The position numbers and the translations under genes were made by a program. A stretch of DNA of 64,000 nucleotides. It comes from Paenisporosarcina macmurdoensis (GTDB lineage: Bacteria; Bacillota; Bacilli; Bacillales_A; Planococcaceae). Under the pieces are notes generated by a model. The model had not been told where the DNA came from. It did no database searches and saw nothing but the letters and a program-made list of their open reading frames with translations. Shown here one piece after another: positions 9,004-16,820 of this stretch; within the stretch, counting starts at the first letter, position 1, and each line of letters opens with the position of its first letter. The stretch is taken from assembly GCF_042658845.1 (NCBI RefSeq), contig NZ_JBHSRI010000018.1:186001-250000 (forward strand), written 5' to 3'.

Positions 9004-9642
9004 ATGTTGAATATTCGTACGTATCCATTAGGTACATTTCAAACAAATTGTTATGTGATATCAAATAAAGAAAAGCAATGTTTAATTATTGATCCAGGTG
9101 AACAAGGAGAAATATTGGGTAAAGAAATCCTTAAACTCAAATTAAAACCTTTAGCCATTTTGTTAACACATGCCCATTTTGACCATATTGGCGCAGTAGA
9201 TATTATTAGAGATTTGTTTAAAATTCCTGTATATATCCATAAAGCAGAGAAAAACTGGCTAGCAGATTCAACAAAGAATGGTTCAGCTCGCTATAGGGAG
9301 TTTCCTTTAGTTGAAGGTAAAGCAGCAGACGTACTGATAGAACAAGAAGGACAGTTAGAAATCGGCCCATTTTCATGTACAATGTTCCATACACCTGGAC
9401 ATTCGCCAGGAAGTATTACGTACTGGTTTGAGGAAGATGGGTTTGCGGTCGTAGGCGATACTCTGTTTAAAGGAAGTATTGGCAGAACAGATTTACCTTA
9501 TGGTAACCATAAAGAGTTAATTCAATCCATTCACAACAAGCTTCTAACATTGCCAGAGCAAACGATTTGCTATCCTGGTCACGGAGAACCGACAACTCCA
9601 GAAGTAGAAATGGATCAAAATCCATTCTTGAATGGTTTATAA
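9004..9642 (+). CDS. yqgX: Metallo-beta-lactamase fold hydrolase YqgX
   Basis: Glyoxalase II-like hydrolase of 212 residues. The zinc motif THAHFDHIG and downstream HTPGHSPGS, VVGDTLF and CYPGHG supply the usual metal ligands. The substrate is not established; related proteins hydrolyse thioesters such as S-lactoyl thiols. An upstream in-frame TTG (8989) overlaps the ribosome binding site GGAGGTGA, so ATG 9004 is the start. Single-gene unit with a terminator about 165 bases downstream. Confidence 0.92.
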   Translation: MLNIRTYPLGTFQTNCYVISNKEKQCLIIDPGEQGEILGKEILKLKLKPLAILLTHAHFDHIGAVDIIRDLFKIPVYIHKAEKNWLADSTKNGSARYREFPLVEGKAADVLIEQEGQLEIGPFSCTMFHTPGHSPGSITYWFEEDGFAVVGDTLFKGSIGRTDLPYGNHKELIQSIHNKLLTLPEQTICYPGHGEPTTPEVEMDQNPFLNGL

Positions 9643-9805
9643 GAATAAGCATTGATGTTTATCGTTCTTTAAGAATTGGTTGGATAAAAAAGGGCAGATT
9701 TATCTCTTGATCATCATACATTTGCGCTGGCGGCACGTTCCGTATGAGCCAACAAGTATGAAAACCACATACTTCAACTACATTCTTTAACATAGTAAAG
9801 CATAG

Positions 9806-9841
9806 AAAAAGACAGTCAATATAATTGACTGTCTTTTTTTT
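9806..9841. terminator. Bidirectional terminator between yqgX and yqgY
   Basis: AAAAAGACAGTCAAT and ATTGACTGTCTTTTT flank a three-base loop, with T runs in both directions. The 160 bases between yqgX and this hairpin contain no supported gene. Confidence 0.9.
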
Positions 9842-9858
9842 CTTTTCATAATGTGTTA

Positions 9859-10101
9859 TTAATGTCCTGCGCCAGGTACTTGAATAAATGTCGTATAGTA
9901 AGTGAAGCCAGCAAAAAACACCGTTAAGTACGCTCCAAAGATGTAGATATACATACGCTCTGAGAGGTTTAAGAAACCTAAAAGAATAAATAAACCTGTG
10001 TTTGCAAGAAATAATAATGATGCCGAATACATATCACCTAAATAAAACATAACTGCGAAAATCCCTGTCCAGAAACCCATCACTTTATACATATTGTTCA
10101 T
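9859..10101 (-). CDS. yqgY: Small membrane protein YqgY (DUF2626)
   Basis: 80-residue membrane protein of the DUF2626 family. It begins MNNMYKVMGFWTGIFAVMFYLGDM and contains ERMYIYIFGAYLTVFFAGFTYYTTF, the strongly conserved part of the family. Three predicted membrane helices; function unknown. The frame is open 15 codons further upstream, but AAAGGAGGGG seven bases before the ATG at 10101 fixes the start. Convergent with yqgX. Confidence 0.88.
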   Translation of the reverse strand: MNNMYKVMGFWTGIFAVMFYLGDMYSASLLFLANTGLFILLGFLNLSERMYIYIFGAYLTVFFAGFTYYTTFIQVPGAGH

Positions 10102-10306
10102 GAGTAGTCCCCTCCTTTTACAACTATACAATAATCTCTTCCTCATTATAGATGATTCAGTTCCTAGATGTAAACTCTAGAATGTCTTTAGAATGTGACA
10201 GAACCGTGGAAATTGTTCAATCTAGTCAAAAAAATGAGTGAAAAATGTATTGTCAGTTAAGTTTAACCCGAAAACAGCTGTAATAGTGCAGTAAAAAAAG
10301 ATTTTG

Positions 10307-10353
10307 TATAATAGATGACAAACGTTATACAAATGTTGTACAATGTGTATAAC
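10307..10353 (+). promoter_or_regulatory. mgsR promoter and palindromic operator candidate
   Basis: A perfect TATAAT lies at 10307-10312 without a good -35 match. Just downstream, GTTATACA (10324-10331) and TGTATAAC (10346-10353) form perfect 8-bp arms around a second small palindrome TTGTACAA. The position, after the likely transcription start and before the mgsR ribosome binding site, suits a repressor site. No sigma-B promoter as in B. subtilis mgsR was found. Confidence 0.45.
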
Positions 10354-10382
10354 AAAACAAAACAGATATTGGAGGAGTTAAA

Positions 10383-10760
10383 ATGGCTGAATTAAAGTTT
10401 TATACCTATCCTTCTTGTACCTCTTGTCGCAAAACGAAAAAATGGTTAGTGGAAAATCAAATCTTATTTGAAGAAAGACATCTATTTCGTCAAACGCCAA
10501 CAGTAGAAGAACTTACCTTTTTATTATCATTAACAACTGAAGGTTTGGATGAAATCTTAGCTACACGAAGTCAATCATTTAAAGAATTAAATCTTGAGAT
10601 AGACGACTTACCATTATCGAAGGTAGTCGAATTAATTGTTGAGAATCCTAAATTATTAAGACGACCAATATTAACCGATGGAAAACAGTTAGTTGTGGGG
10701 TACCAGCCGGAACATTTGGGCACCTTTTGCCGCAAAAGAAAATTATTCCCTGCAGTTTAG
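10383..10760 (+). CDS. mgsR: Spx/MgsR family transcriptional regulator
   Basis: 125-residue ArsC-fold regulator that contacts the RNA polymerase alpha subunit rather than DNA alone. The redox switch CTSC is at residues 12-15 in PSCTSCRKTK. The C-terminal half carries RRPILTDGKQLVVGYQPE, typical of the Spx group. Position directly before comG equals B. subtilis mgsR (yqgZ), which controls a stress sub-regulon. GGAGGAG precedes ATG. Distinguishing MgsR from an Spx paralogue rests mainly on position. Confidence 0.85.
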   Translation: MAELKFYTYPSCTSCRKTKKWLVENQILFEERHLFRQTPTVEELTFLLSLTTEGLDEILATRSQSFKELNLEIDDLPLSKVVELIVENPKLLRRPILTDGKQLVVGYQPEHLGTFCRKRKLFPAV

Positions 10761-10765
10761 GGTAC

Positions 10766-10809
10766 AAAATTGAAATTTCCTGCCGAAAATGGTGGGAAAT
10801 TTTAATTTT
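10766..10809 (+). promoter_or_regulatory. Candidate ComK binding site, two AT-boxes
   Basis: Two near-consensus ComK boxes (AAAA-N5-TTTT): AAAATTGAAATTT at 10766-10778 and AAATTTTAATTTT at 10797-10809, one mismatch each, separated by 18 bases. That is one of the discrete spacings described for ComK sites. They lie immediately upstream of the comG -35 element, as in B. subtilis. Confidence 0.55.
10773..10809 (+). terminator. Possible terminator after mgsR
   Basis: AAATTTCC (10773-10780) and GGAAATTT (10795-10802) form an 8-bp stem, followed by a T-rich stretch. It overlaps the ComK-type boxes. Weak as a terminator because the stem is AT-rich. Confidence 0.4.
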
Positions 10810-10820
10810 GAGGAAAAATA

Positions 10821-10849
10821 TTCACAAATACATAATCAACGTTTATAGT
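10821..10849 (+). promoter_or_regulatory. comG operon promoter
   Basis: TTCACA (10821-10826) and TATAGT (10844-10849) separated by exactly 17 bases, a good sigma-A promoter about 55 bases before comGA and 11 bases after the second ComK-type box. Confidence 0.65.
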
Positions 10850-10903
10850 AATCGTTACAGGTTAAGAGCGGTCCTGACCTGTGCAGGGTGAATGGTACAA
10901 TTC

Positions 10904-11947
10904 ATGAACGAATTATTGAATATCATTGAACAAAAAAGTGAAGAGTTAATAAATCGAGCGGTGCTAGCTCGGGCTTCAGATATTCATTTAATTCCATCAA
11001 CAGGTCTATACACAATATACTTTCGACTACACACAAAACTTGTCCCCGCAGGTAAGCTTCACCTGGACATCGGGGATCGCATGATTTCATACTTCAAATT
11101 TCTATCCTCTCTCGATATCAGTGAAAAACGAAAACCTCAAAGCGGTTCATTTCAACAAACCTTCAATTCTCAAACATGTTCATTTAGAGTCTCCACATTA
11201 CCGTCTGTTCAAAATAAAGAAAGTCTAGTGATTAGAGTTCAGCTGCATGATGATTCAAAACCATTGCACGAACTTTCACTCAATAAAGAGACTGCCCATG
11301 TTTTACATGATTTAATGATGGCTCGACAGGGTTTGTTATGCATAACTGGTCCAACTGGATGTGGCAAAACGACCACGATGTATTCGCTAACAAGCTACAG
11401 TTCACATCAACTCCACCGGCATGTCATTTCATTAGAAGATCCAGTTGAGAATAGTCAATCTCATTTGCTTCAAATTCAAGTGAACGAGCGCTCTGGAATA
11501 TCGTATGCATCGGGTATAAAAGCCATTTTGCGCCATTCTCCGGACGTCATAATGATTGGTGAGATTCGTGATAGTGAAACTGCTCAAGCTGCAGTACAAG
11601 CCTCGTTAACAGGTCATTTAGTCATTACAACTGTACATGCTAAGAATCCTGTAGGGTGTTTATATCGATTAATGGATTTAGGCATTCCGATTGATGATTT
11701 AAAACAAGCCATTCTTGGTATAACGAGTCAGCAACTAGTCATTACTTCCTTTGATCGAGAAGATGATCGCCTCAGTCCGAATCGTTCATCTTTGTATGAA
11801 ATTTTATACGGCCAGACACTTGAACAAGCATTCGAAGCCATTAAAACAGGGAGTACTTTTAATATGCCATTAGAGTTCACACTTTATGATCAATTTGAAA
11901 GAGGGGTTGAGAGAGGTGTTATTCAAGTATCTCCAACCACATATTGA
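10904..11947 (+). CDS. comGA: ComGA, competence pilus assembly ATPase
   Basis: Traffic ATPase of the GspE/PilB type that drives assembly of the transformation pilus at the inner membrane face. Shows the ARASDIHLIP start, Walker A GPTGCGKTT, LEDPVE Asp-box, Walker B DVIMIGEIRD and His-box TGHLVITTVHA. Lacks the four-Cys zinc motif of longer relatives, though B. subtilis ComGA keeps a Cys cluster. An in-frame ATG at 10892 is too close to the AGGGTGA ribosome site, so 10904 (347 residues) is preferred, with longish spacing. Confidence 0.93.
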   Translation: MNELLNIIEQKSEELINRAVLARASDIHLIPSTGLYTIYFRLHTKLVPAGKLHLDIGDRMISYFKFLSSLDISEKRKPQSGSFQQTFNSQTCSFRVSTLPSVQNKESLVIRVQLHDDSKPLHELSLNKETAHVLHDLMMARQGLLCITGPTGCGKTTTMYSLTSYSSHQLHRHVISLEDPVENSQSHLLQIQVNERSGISYASGIKAILRHSPDVIMIGEIRDSETAQAAVQASLTGHLVITTVHAKNPVGCLYRLMDLGIPIDDLKQAILGITSQQLVITSFDREDDRLSPNRSSLYEILYGQTLEQAFEAIKTGSTFNMPLEFTLYDQFERGVERGVIQVSPTTY

Positions 11948-12980
11948 TAGTAAGAATCGTCAAATCCCAAAGAAAAAACAAGCACAGTTTTTGCATCGAC
12001 TTTCATCCTTATTGCAAGAAGGCTACACCTTTTATGCTTCACTTACTATGCTGCTACCTCATCACGTCAGGAGCAGTGAAGACGCGCAGGATATCTTGTC
12101 TGCCCAATTGAAAAACGGCGATGGCGTTACGTCTGTATTAATGAATTTAGGAATACCGAGAAATTATTTGCTGTCTATTCAAATGGCTGAAGCACACGGC
12201 AAATTGCATCAAGCTTTACTTGTTCTTCATTCACATGTCGCTATGGTGGAACGAGCTAAAGCAAGTTTGAAAAAAGTCGTCATGTATCCTTTATTTCTAT
12301 TTGCTATGTTAGCTGGGTTGTTTGTAGCTTTTAGAACATACTTTTTGCCTAATATGAAGTTGCTGGCTTCATCAAGACAAGGAAATACATCGTCTGAAGC
12401 GATGAAATTAACCAGTTCATTACTCCATTTACCTGATGTTTTGTTAAGTATATGTCTGTTAGTCATTTTCATTGCTTTTACGTATCGATGGAATATTCGA
12501 CGACATTCATTTGAGCAGCAAGTCTTCAAGCTGCAGAAGATTCCACTACTTTCAAAATGGATGAAAATGTTTTGGACGAAAAGTTTTTCACGAGAATTAG
12601 GAACTTTATTAGCAAGTGGATTATCTTTACAACTTGCACTGAACGTACTCAGACAGCAAAACTTTCAACCCTATTTACAAGTGATATCTGAGAATATTTA
12701 CTCATCCGTTTTAGTGGGTGAATCTTTAAAACAGGCAGTAGAGTTAGCGGATTGTTTTATCGATGATTTTCCTACCTATATTTCACATGGTGAGATCAGC
12801 GGCCACTTAGCCAAGGAGTTATTAATTTATAGTGATTTGTTAAATGAGCAAACAGAAATATCCCTGACTAAGTGGTTGTCGTTTGTTCAACCTGTGTTAT
12901 TTGGTGTCTTAGCGATATGTATTCTGGCTGCTTATCTATCCATTTTATTACCAGTGTATGGAATGATTGATTTTATTTAA
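11916..12980 (+). CDS. comGB: ComGB, pilus assembly platform protein
   Basis: Inner-membrane platform of the competence pilus (GspF/PilC family), partner of ComGA. Two homologous cytoplasmic domains (FLHRLSSLLQEGYTF near the start and SRELGTLLASGLSLQLAL in the middle) and three predicted membrane helices, the last at the C-terminus (SFVQPVLFGVLAICILAAYLS). The frame opens at ATG 11886, but GAGGGG nine bases before GTG 11916 supports that start (354 residues). It overlaps comGA by 32 bases, so the two are translationally coupled. Confidence 0.92.
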   Translation: MLFKYLQPHIDSKNRQIPKKKQAQFLHRLSSLLQEGYTFYASLTMLLPHHVRSSEDAQDILSAQLKNGDGVTSVLMNLGIPRNYLLSIQMAEAHGKLHQALLVLHSHVAMVERAKASLKKVVMYPLFLFAMLAGLFVAFRTYFLPNMKLLASSRQGNTSSEAMKLTSSLLHLPDVLLSICLLVIFIAFTYRWNIRRHSFEQQVFKLQKIPLLSKWMKMFWTKSFSRELGTLLASGLSLQLALNVLRQQNFQPYLQVISENIYSSVLVGESLKQAVELADCFIDDFPTYISHGEISGHLAKELLIYSDLLNEQTEISLTKWLSFVQPVLFGVLAICILAAYLSILLPVYGMIDFI

Positions 12981-13014
12981 ATGAGCTTCTACAAATGTAA
13001 AGGAGGAAGATGAA

Positions 13015-13350
13015 ATGAAAAAAATGACATGTCAAAAAGGATTCACCTTAATAGAAATGATGGTAGTGCTGCTGATTATCTCGGTGTTAATATTGATTGC
13101 TATTCCGAATGTTACGAAGCATTCAGCGACGATTGATGAAAAAGGGTGCCAAGCCTATATCAAGATGGTTCAGGGACAAGTTGAAGCATATCGAATTGAT
13201 AAAAAGGCTATGCCAGTCGACGTTGCCGACTTAGTGGCAAACGACTATTTAAATGAAGGGGAAACGACATGTCCAAACGGAAAAATAATTGAAATCAATT
13301 CAGGGGTTGTATCAGAAGTGGTAGTGATAGAAACGGTTGATGGGCCTTAA
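13015..13350 (+). CDS. comGC: ComGC, major competence pseudopilin
   Basis: Main structural subunit of the transformation pilus. The type IV prepilin signal is clear: short basic leader MKKMTCQKG, cleavage before FTLIEMMVVLLIISVLILIAIPN with Glu at +5. Two Cys in the mature part (GCQAYIKM and TTCPNG) probably form the conserved disulfide. 111 residues, normal for ComGC. AAAGGAGGA precedes ATG 13015. It overlaps comGD by 11 bases. Confidence 0.95.
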   Translation: MKKMTCQKGFTLIEMMVVLLIISVLILIAIPNVTKHSATIDEKGCQAYIKMVQGQVEAYRIDKKAMPVDVADLVANDYLNEGETTCPNGKIIEINSGVVSEVVVIETVDGP

Positions 13351-13774
13351 TAATAAGGGGTATTCGTTAATTGAATTGCTTCTCGTATTGACAATTGTCA
13401 TGATAATTAGCTCAAGCGCTATCTATTTTAATAATCGCTACGTTGAAAAACAAACATTCGAGCTATTTTATAATCAATTGAAACTCGACGTTAGACATGT
13501 TCAAATGCTTGCCATAACTGAAGAGAGATATATGAAATTGGTTTTTTTTGAAACAGGAGGTAGTCGCTATATTGGAAGGAAGTCAGTATTCGATGCTATT
13601 TTTGAAAGGCCATTGCCTCCAGGATATCATTGGTCTTCAAGTAGTACATTAAAAGAGATTGCCTTTCAACCGAACGGCACGGTTGAAAAATTTGGAACTT
13701 TTATTTTTATTACACCTGATGGGTTAAAAACAGTTCGTGTTTTTATCGGGAAGGGACGTATGGTACTTGAATAA
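13340..13774 (+). CDS. comGD: ComGD, minor pseudopilin
   Basis: Minor prepilin of the competence pilus, 144 residues. The class III leader is very short (MGLNNKG), with cleavage before YSLIELLLVLTIVMII, which retains Glu at +5. ATG 13340 lies inside the end of comGC, so translation is coupled. The TTG just before it would add one residue. The remainder is a beta-rich pseudopilin head with low conservation. Confidence 0.9.
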   Translation: MGLNNKGYSLIELLLVLTIVMIISSSAIYFNNRYVEKQTFELFYNQLKLDVRHVQMLAITEERYMKLVFFETGGSRYIGRKSVFDAIFERPLPPGYHWSSSSTLKEIAFQPNGTVEKFGTFIFITPDGLKTVRVFIGKGRMVLE

Positions 13775-14066
13775 TAATCAAGGATTTTCTTTCGTGGAAG
13801 CGATCCTGACTGTCAGTATTTTATTTATCGTTTTCGGAACCTTGCTGCCTTTATCAAATCAAATGATGTTTCAATTAGCAGAAAAAAGAGTTGCCTTACA
13901 TGTAGCCATTACTAAAAATCAAGCTGCTACAGCCTTGCAAAATGGAACGAATACCGGTGTCGTTACAATTGATGAAATGGATTATTATTGGAGTTGGAGT
14001 CCTCCAGTGCTTTGTGTGAGCTATGTGTTTTTTGAAGCGAGTCATGAATCATGCGACACTTATTAA
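13767..14066 (+). CDS. comGE: ComGE, minor pseudopilin
   Basis: Minor prepilin with leader ending NNNQG before FSFVEAILTVSILFIVFGTLLPLS. The frame is open from GTG 13737, but GGAAGGGA ten bases before TTG 13767 supports the shorter form of 99 residues. It overlaps comGD by eight bases and comGF by 16. Identity rests on order and the prepilin signal; the C-terminal half is weakly conserved in this family. Confidence 0.85.
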   Translation: MNNNQGFSFVEAILTVSILFIVFGTLLPLSNQMMFQLAEKRVALHVAITKNQAATALQNGTNTGVVTIDEMDYYWSWSPPVLCVSYVFFEASHESCDTY

Positions 14067-14491
14067 CCGCTAGAGGATATACCTTTGTGGATGCGATTCT
14101 TCAACTTTCGGTGCTGTTGCTATTTGCTCAATTGATTTTGTTTTATTCTGTGTGGTTTAAACAAGTTGAAAAACATTTCTTTTATGCGGAACCTATCGAC
14201 TGGGAAATGTTTTCGCTCGACATAGAAAGTCAGGTATCATCAGTGACCACAATGGAAGGGCAATTAAATGGTACAGGAATTCGTTTTGTAAAGAACGGAG
14301 AAGAGTTCGATATTGAATGCTTCTCATCACTCATTCGTAAACAAAAAAACCGTTTAGGGCATGAACCGATGTTGACTGGAGTAAATTCTTGCAAACTACA
14401 AGTCATAGGAGATCAAGTAATGATCCAAGTGGTATTTATTAATGGGCGAAAAGAGGAACGTACATATGAAGTATTTGTTTCCTCGCAATGA
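14051..14491 (+). CDS. comGF: ComGF, minor pseudopilin
   Basis: 146-residue ComGF-type protein with the N-terminal hydrophobic helix TFVDAILQLSVLLLFAQLI after a short basic leader. The mature part shows the family pattern WEMFSLDIESQV, GIRFVKNGEEFDIECF and MLTGVNSCKL. Its two Cys probably form the disulfide typical of ComGF. Starts inside comGE. Confidence 0.88.
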   Translation: MRHLLTARGYTFVDAILQLSVLLLFAQLILFYSVWFKQVEKHFFYAEPIDWEMFSLDIESQVSSVTTMEGQLNGTGIRFVKNGEEFDIECFSSLIRKQKNRLGHEPMLTGVNSCKLQVIGDQVMIQVVFINGRKEERTYEVFVSSQ

Positions 14492-14651
14492 ATCTGGTTT
14501 CCTGCTACCGGTAGCTATTGTCTTGATGTTCGTTGTCTCTGGCGTACTTTTATACTTTGTTACTTCTTATGCATCTCAGATGAATATATATGAGATGTTG
14601 GAAAGTCATTATATATCTGCTACTATTAAAAAAATGGAAAGTCAGCGATAG
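14466..14651 (+). CDS. comGG: ComGG, minor pseudopilin, short form
   Basis: 61-residue protein at the comGG position, half the B. subtilis length of 124. It has the expected start: basic leader, ESGFLLPVAIVLMFVVSGVLL helix, then a short helical stretch. AAAAGAGGA lies before ATG 14466, inside comGF. After the stop, the +1 frame stays open for about 18 codons and ends with TGA overlapping the aroK start as ATGA. The gene may therefore be frameshifted or shortened; see findings. Confidence 0.75.
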   Translation: MKYLFPRNESGFLLPVAIVLMFVVSGVLLYFVTSYASQMNIYEMLESHYISATIKKMESQR

Positions 14652-14696
14652 TAGTGGTTTTGTTTTGATTTGTAGTGAAGTAAGTGGGGTAAGGGT

Positions 14697-15215
14697 ATGA
14701 AAAAAATTTACTTAATTGGATTCATGGGTTCAGGAAAAAGCGCAATCGGTAGGCGTTTAAGTTTCTTGCTTAAAATTCCTTATTATGACATGGATCAAGA
14801 AATTGTAAAAAAGATGGGCATGAGCATCCCAGAAATCTTTGAAAGATACGGCGAGCCGTTCTTTCGCCAACAAGAACATGAATTTCTTAAAACGTTTCGA
14901 GATGAGTGGTGTATTATTTCAACGGGCGGCGGTGTAGCTGTGAATCCTAGTAATAGTAAACTAATGCGTCAAACCGGTTTAGTGCTATTTTTAGATGCTA
15001 CGTTTCCTGATATTTGGAAGAGAATTCATCGAGATGTCAATAGACCCATTGTGCAATCTTCAACACGGGAACAGTTAGATGCACTATATACAAGGAGGAA
15101 AAGATTTTACAAAGCAACATCTCATATTACAATAAGAACGGAAGGCCGTACATTAAGACAAATAACTGAATATGCTGCATTTCAAGTTAATCGCTTAAAG
15201 TCGAACGATTTTTAG
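14697..15215 (+). CDS. aroK: Shikimate kinase
   Basis: Phosphorylates shikimate with ATP in aromatic amino acid synthesis. Walker A GFMGSGKSAIGRRL is at residues 8-21. The substrate-binding DMDQEI, FFRQQEHE and STGGGVA (Walker-B-like) motifs and the lid RPIVQSS are all present. 172 residues, normal. In B. subtilis aroK is elsewhere, so its place between comG and gcvT is a local difference shared by some Bacillales. Confidence 0.94.
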   Translation: MKKIYLIGFMGSGKSAIGRRLSFLLKIPYYDMDQEIVKKMGMSIPEIFERYGEPFFRQQEHEFLKTFRDEWCIISTGGGVAVNPSNSKLMRQTGLVLFLDATFPDIWKRIHRDVNRPIVQSSTREQLDALYTRRKRFYKATSHITIRTEGRTLRQITEYAAFQVNRLKSNDF

Positions 15216-15306
15216 TAATTAAAGGTAATCGTTCGCATCTCGGCTAAAAACACAAAATAGTTTGCGCTTACTTGCATTCAATGTTAGGATATACACAAAG
15301 CGATAC

Positions 15307-15335
15307 TTGCTTTCGTACATTGATTTCTTTATAAG
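15307..15335 (+). promoter_or_regulatory. gcv operon promoter
   Basis: TTGCTT (15307-15312) and TATAAG (15330-15335) are spaced by 17 bases, placing the transcription start near 15342, just before the glycine riboswitch. Confidence 0.55.
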
Positions 15336-15361
15336 CCAAAACAATTTATGTTTTGGGCGGA

Positions 15362-15536
15362 TGAGCATACGGGGAGAGAACGCGCCAGTCGCGTCGCCGA
15401 AGGAGCAAGTAGTAACTACGAATCTCTCAGGTAAAAAGAACTCGTATAGGACGCATCTCTGGAGAACGCTATTATTTTTTATAGCTACCAAAGAGGAAAG
15501 CCGATTTTAGGTAAACTTTCAGGTACCAGGACAGAG
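15362..15536 (+). ncRNA. Tandem glycine riboswitch
   Basis: Two glycine aptamers in series upstream of gcvT. The first has the consensus segments GGGGAGAGAAC, CGCCGAAGGAGCAA and AATCTCTCAGGTAAAA, closed by ATACGGG/CTCGTAT. The second follows after a short linker, with CTCTGGAGAAC, CCAAAGAGGAAAGC and CTTTCAGGTACCAGGACAGAG. It departs from consensus at several usual positions. The end of aptamer two shares bases with the terminator stem at 15529-15572, the normal arrangement of an ON switch: glycine binding prevents termination. Confidence 0.93.
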
Positions 15537-15572
15537 AATTCTCATTAATTGGGAATTCTCTGTCCTTTTTTT
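15529..15572 (+). terminator. Riboswitch-controlled terminator before gcvT
   Basis: GGACAGAGAATTC pairs with GAATTCTCTGTCC (one internal mismatch) around a short AT loop, followed by seven T. Its 5' arm overlaps the last bases of the second aptamer (CAGGACAGAG), giving mutually exclusive folds. The remaining 120 bases to gcvT hold only its leader and RBS. Confidence 0.9.
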
Positions 15573-15692
15573 GTAGAGCAATCTGCTCTTTCATCATTCG
15601 CTTGTTTCAAGTAAGGGAACGAGTCTTATTTAATCGCTCTAACAACCTAAAAGCAAATCTTTTACCTGTTATGAAAAGAGGAGGAAATTAAA

Positions 15693-16796
15693 TTGTCGGA
15701 AAATTTAAAACGCACACCTTTATTTGATTCGTATAAAGCATACGGAGGAAAAACCATCGATTTCGGTGGATGGGCATTACCAGTTCAATTTTCAAGTATT
15801 AAAGAAGAACATGAAGCTGTTCGAACTAAGGCGGGTTTGTTTGATGTATCTCATATGGGTGAAATCATCGTTCGTGGTGAAGATAGTCTAGAGTACCTTC
15901 AAAAATTATTAACAAACGATGTGTCTAAGTTACAAAATGGACAAGCTCAATATAGTGCTATGTGTTACGAAGATGGCGGTACAGTCGACGATTTACTGGT
16001 TTATAAAATTAATCAAGGTGATTATTTATTAGTTGTAAATGCATCCAATATCGAAAAAGACTTTGAATGGATGATCAAGTTTATGATTGGCGATACCACT
16101 GTACATAATGTTTCAGATTCTTACGGTCAACTTGCATTACAAGGTCCTCTTGCAGAAAAAGTCCTGCAACGAATGACAAAAGATGATCTAAGCGAAATAG
16201 GATTCTTTAAATTTAAAACGGATGTGAAAATTGGAGCCCACGATGCTTTGGTTTCAAGAACGGGATATACAGGTGAAGATGGTTTTGAAATTTATACAAC
16301 TCCGGAATCTATCATTGCATTATGGGACTTGATTCTCGAAGAAGGTAAAGAAGACGGTGTTGTTGCTTGTGGACTTGGTGCAAGAGATACACTACGTTTT
16401 GAAGCTTGTTTGGCGCTCTATGGTCAAGAACTTTCAAAAGACATCTCTCCACTTGAAGCCGGTATCGGTTTTGCAGTTAAATTGAAAAAAGAAGATGACT
16501 TTATTGGTCAAAAAGCTCTTGTTCAACAAAAAGAAGCGGGTATTCCTCGTAAATTAGTCGGTTTAGAAATGATTGATAAGGGCATTCCTAGACATGGTTA
16601 CAAGATTTATAAAGAAGACCAACTAATAGGCGAAGTAACTACAGGTACACAGTCTCCGACGCTTAAGAAAAACATTGGACTTGGCTTAATTGATAGTAAG
16701 TTTATTGAACTTGGTACAGAAGTTGAAGTAGAGATTCGTGGCAAACGATTGAAAGCTATAACTGTAGCAACACCTTTTTATAAACGCCAAAAATAA
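15693..16796 (+). CDS. gcvT: Glycine cleavage system T protein (aminomethyltransferase)
   Basis: Transfers the one-carbon unit from aminomethyl-lipoyl GcvH to tetrahydrofolate, releasing ammonia. 367 residues with folate-binding pattern DVSHMGEI, NDVSKLQNGQAQYSAM, RTGYTGEDGFEIY and ACGLGARDTLR. The start is TTG with AGGAGG eight bases before; no ATG in frame is near. First gene of the glycine-induced gcvT-gcvPA-gcvPB operon. gcvH is not in this cluster, as in B. subtilis. Confidence 0.96.
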   Translation: MSENLKRTPLFDSYKAYGGKTIDFGGWALPVQFSSIKEEHEAVRTKAGLFDVSHMGEIIVRGEDSLEYLQKLLTNDVSKLQNGQAQYSAMCYEDGGTVDDLLVYKINQGDYLLVVNASNIEKDFEWMIKFMIGDTTVHNVSDSYGQLALQGPLAEKVLQRMTKDDLSEIGFFKFKTDVKIGAHDALVSRTGYTGEDGFEIYTTPESIIALWDLILEEGKEDGVVACGLGARDTLRFEACLALYGQELSKDISPLEAGIGFAVKLKKEDDFIGQKALVQQKEAGIPRKLVGLEMIDKGIPRHGYKIYKEDQLIGEVTTGTQSPTLKKNIGLGLIDSKFIELGTEVEVEIRGKRLKAITVATPFYKRQK

Positions 16797-16820
16797 TTGT
16801 TGGAAAGAGGTCATGACCCA

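Noticed and set aside
10261..10320. Sigma-B promoter for mgsR
   Set aside because: GTTTAA is present at 10261 but no GGGWAW-type -10 follows at 13-15 bases.
15262..15510. 82-codon plus-strand frame and overlapping 90-codon minus-strand frame upstream of gcvT
   Set aside because: Both lie over the gcv promoter and glycine riboswitch, lack ribosome sites, and show no protein-like conservation.
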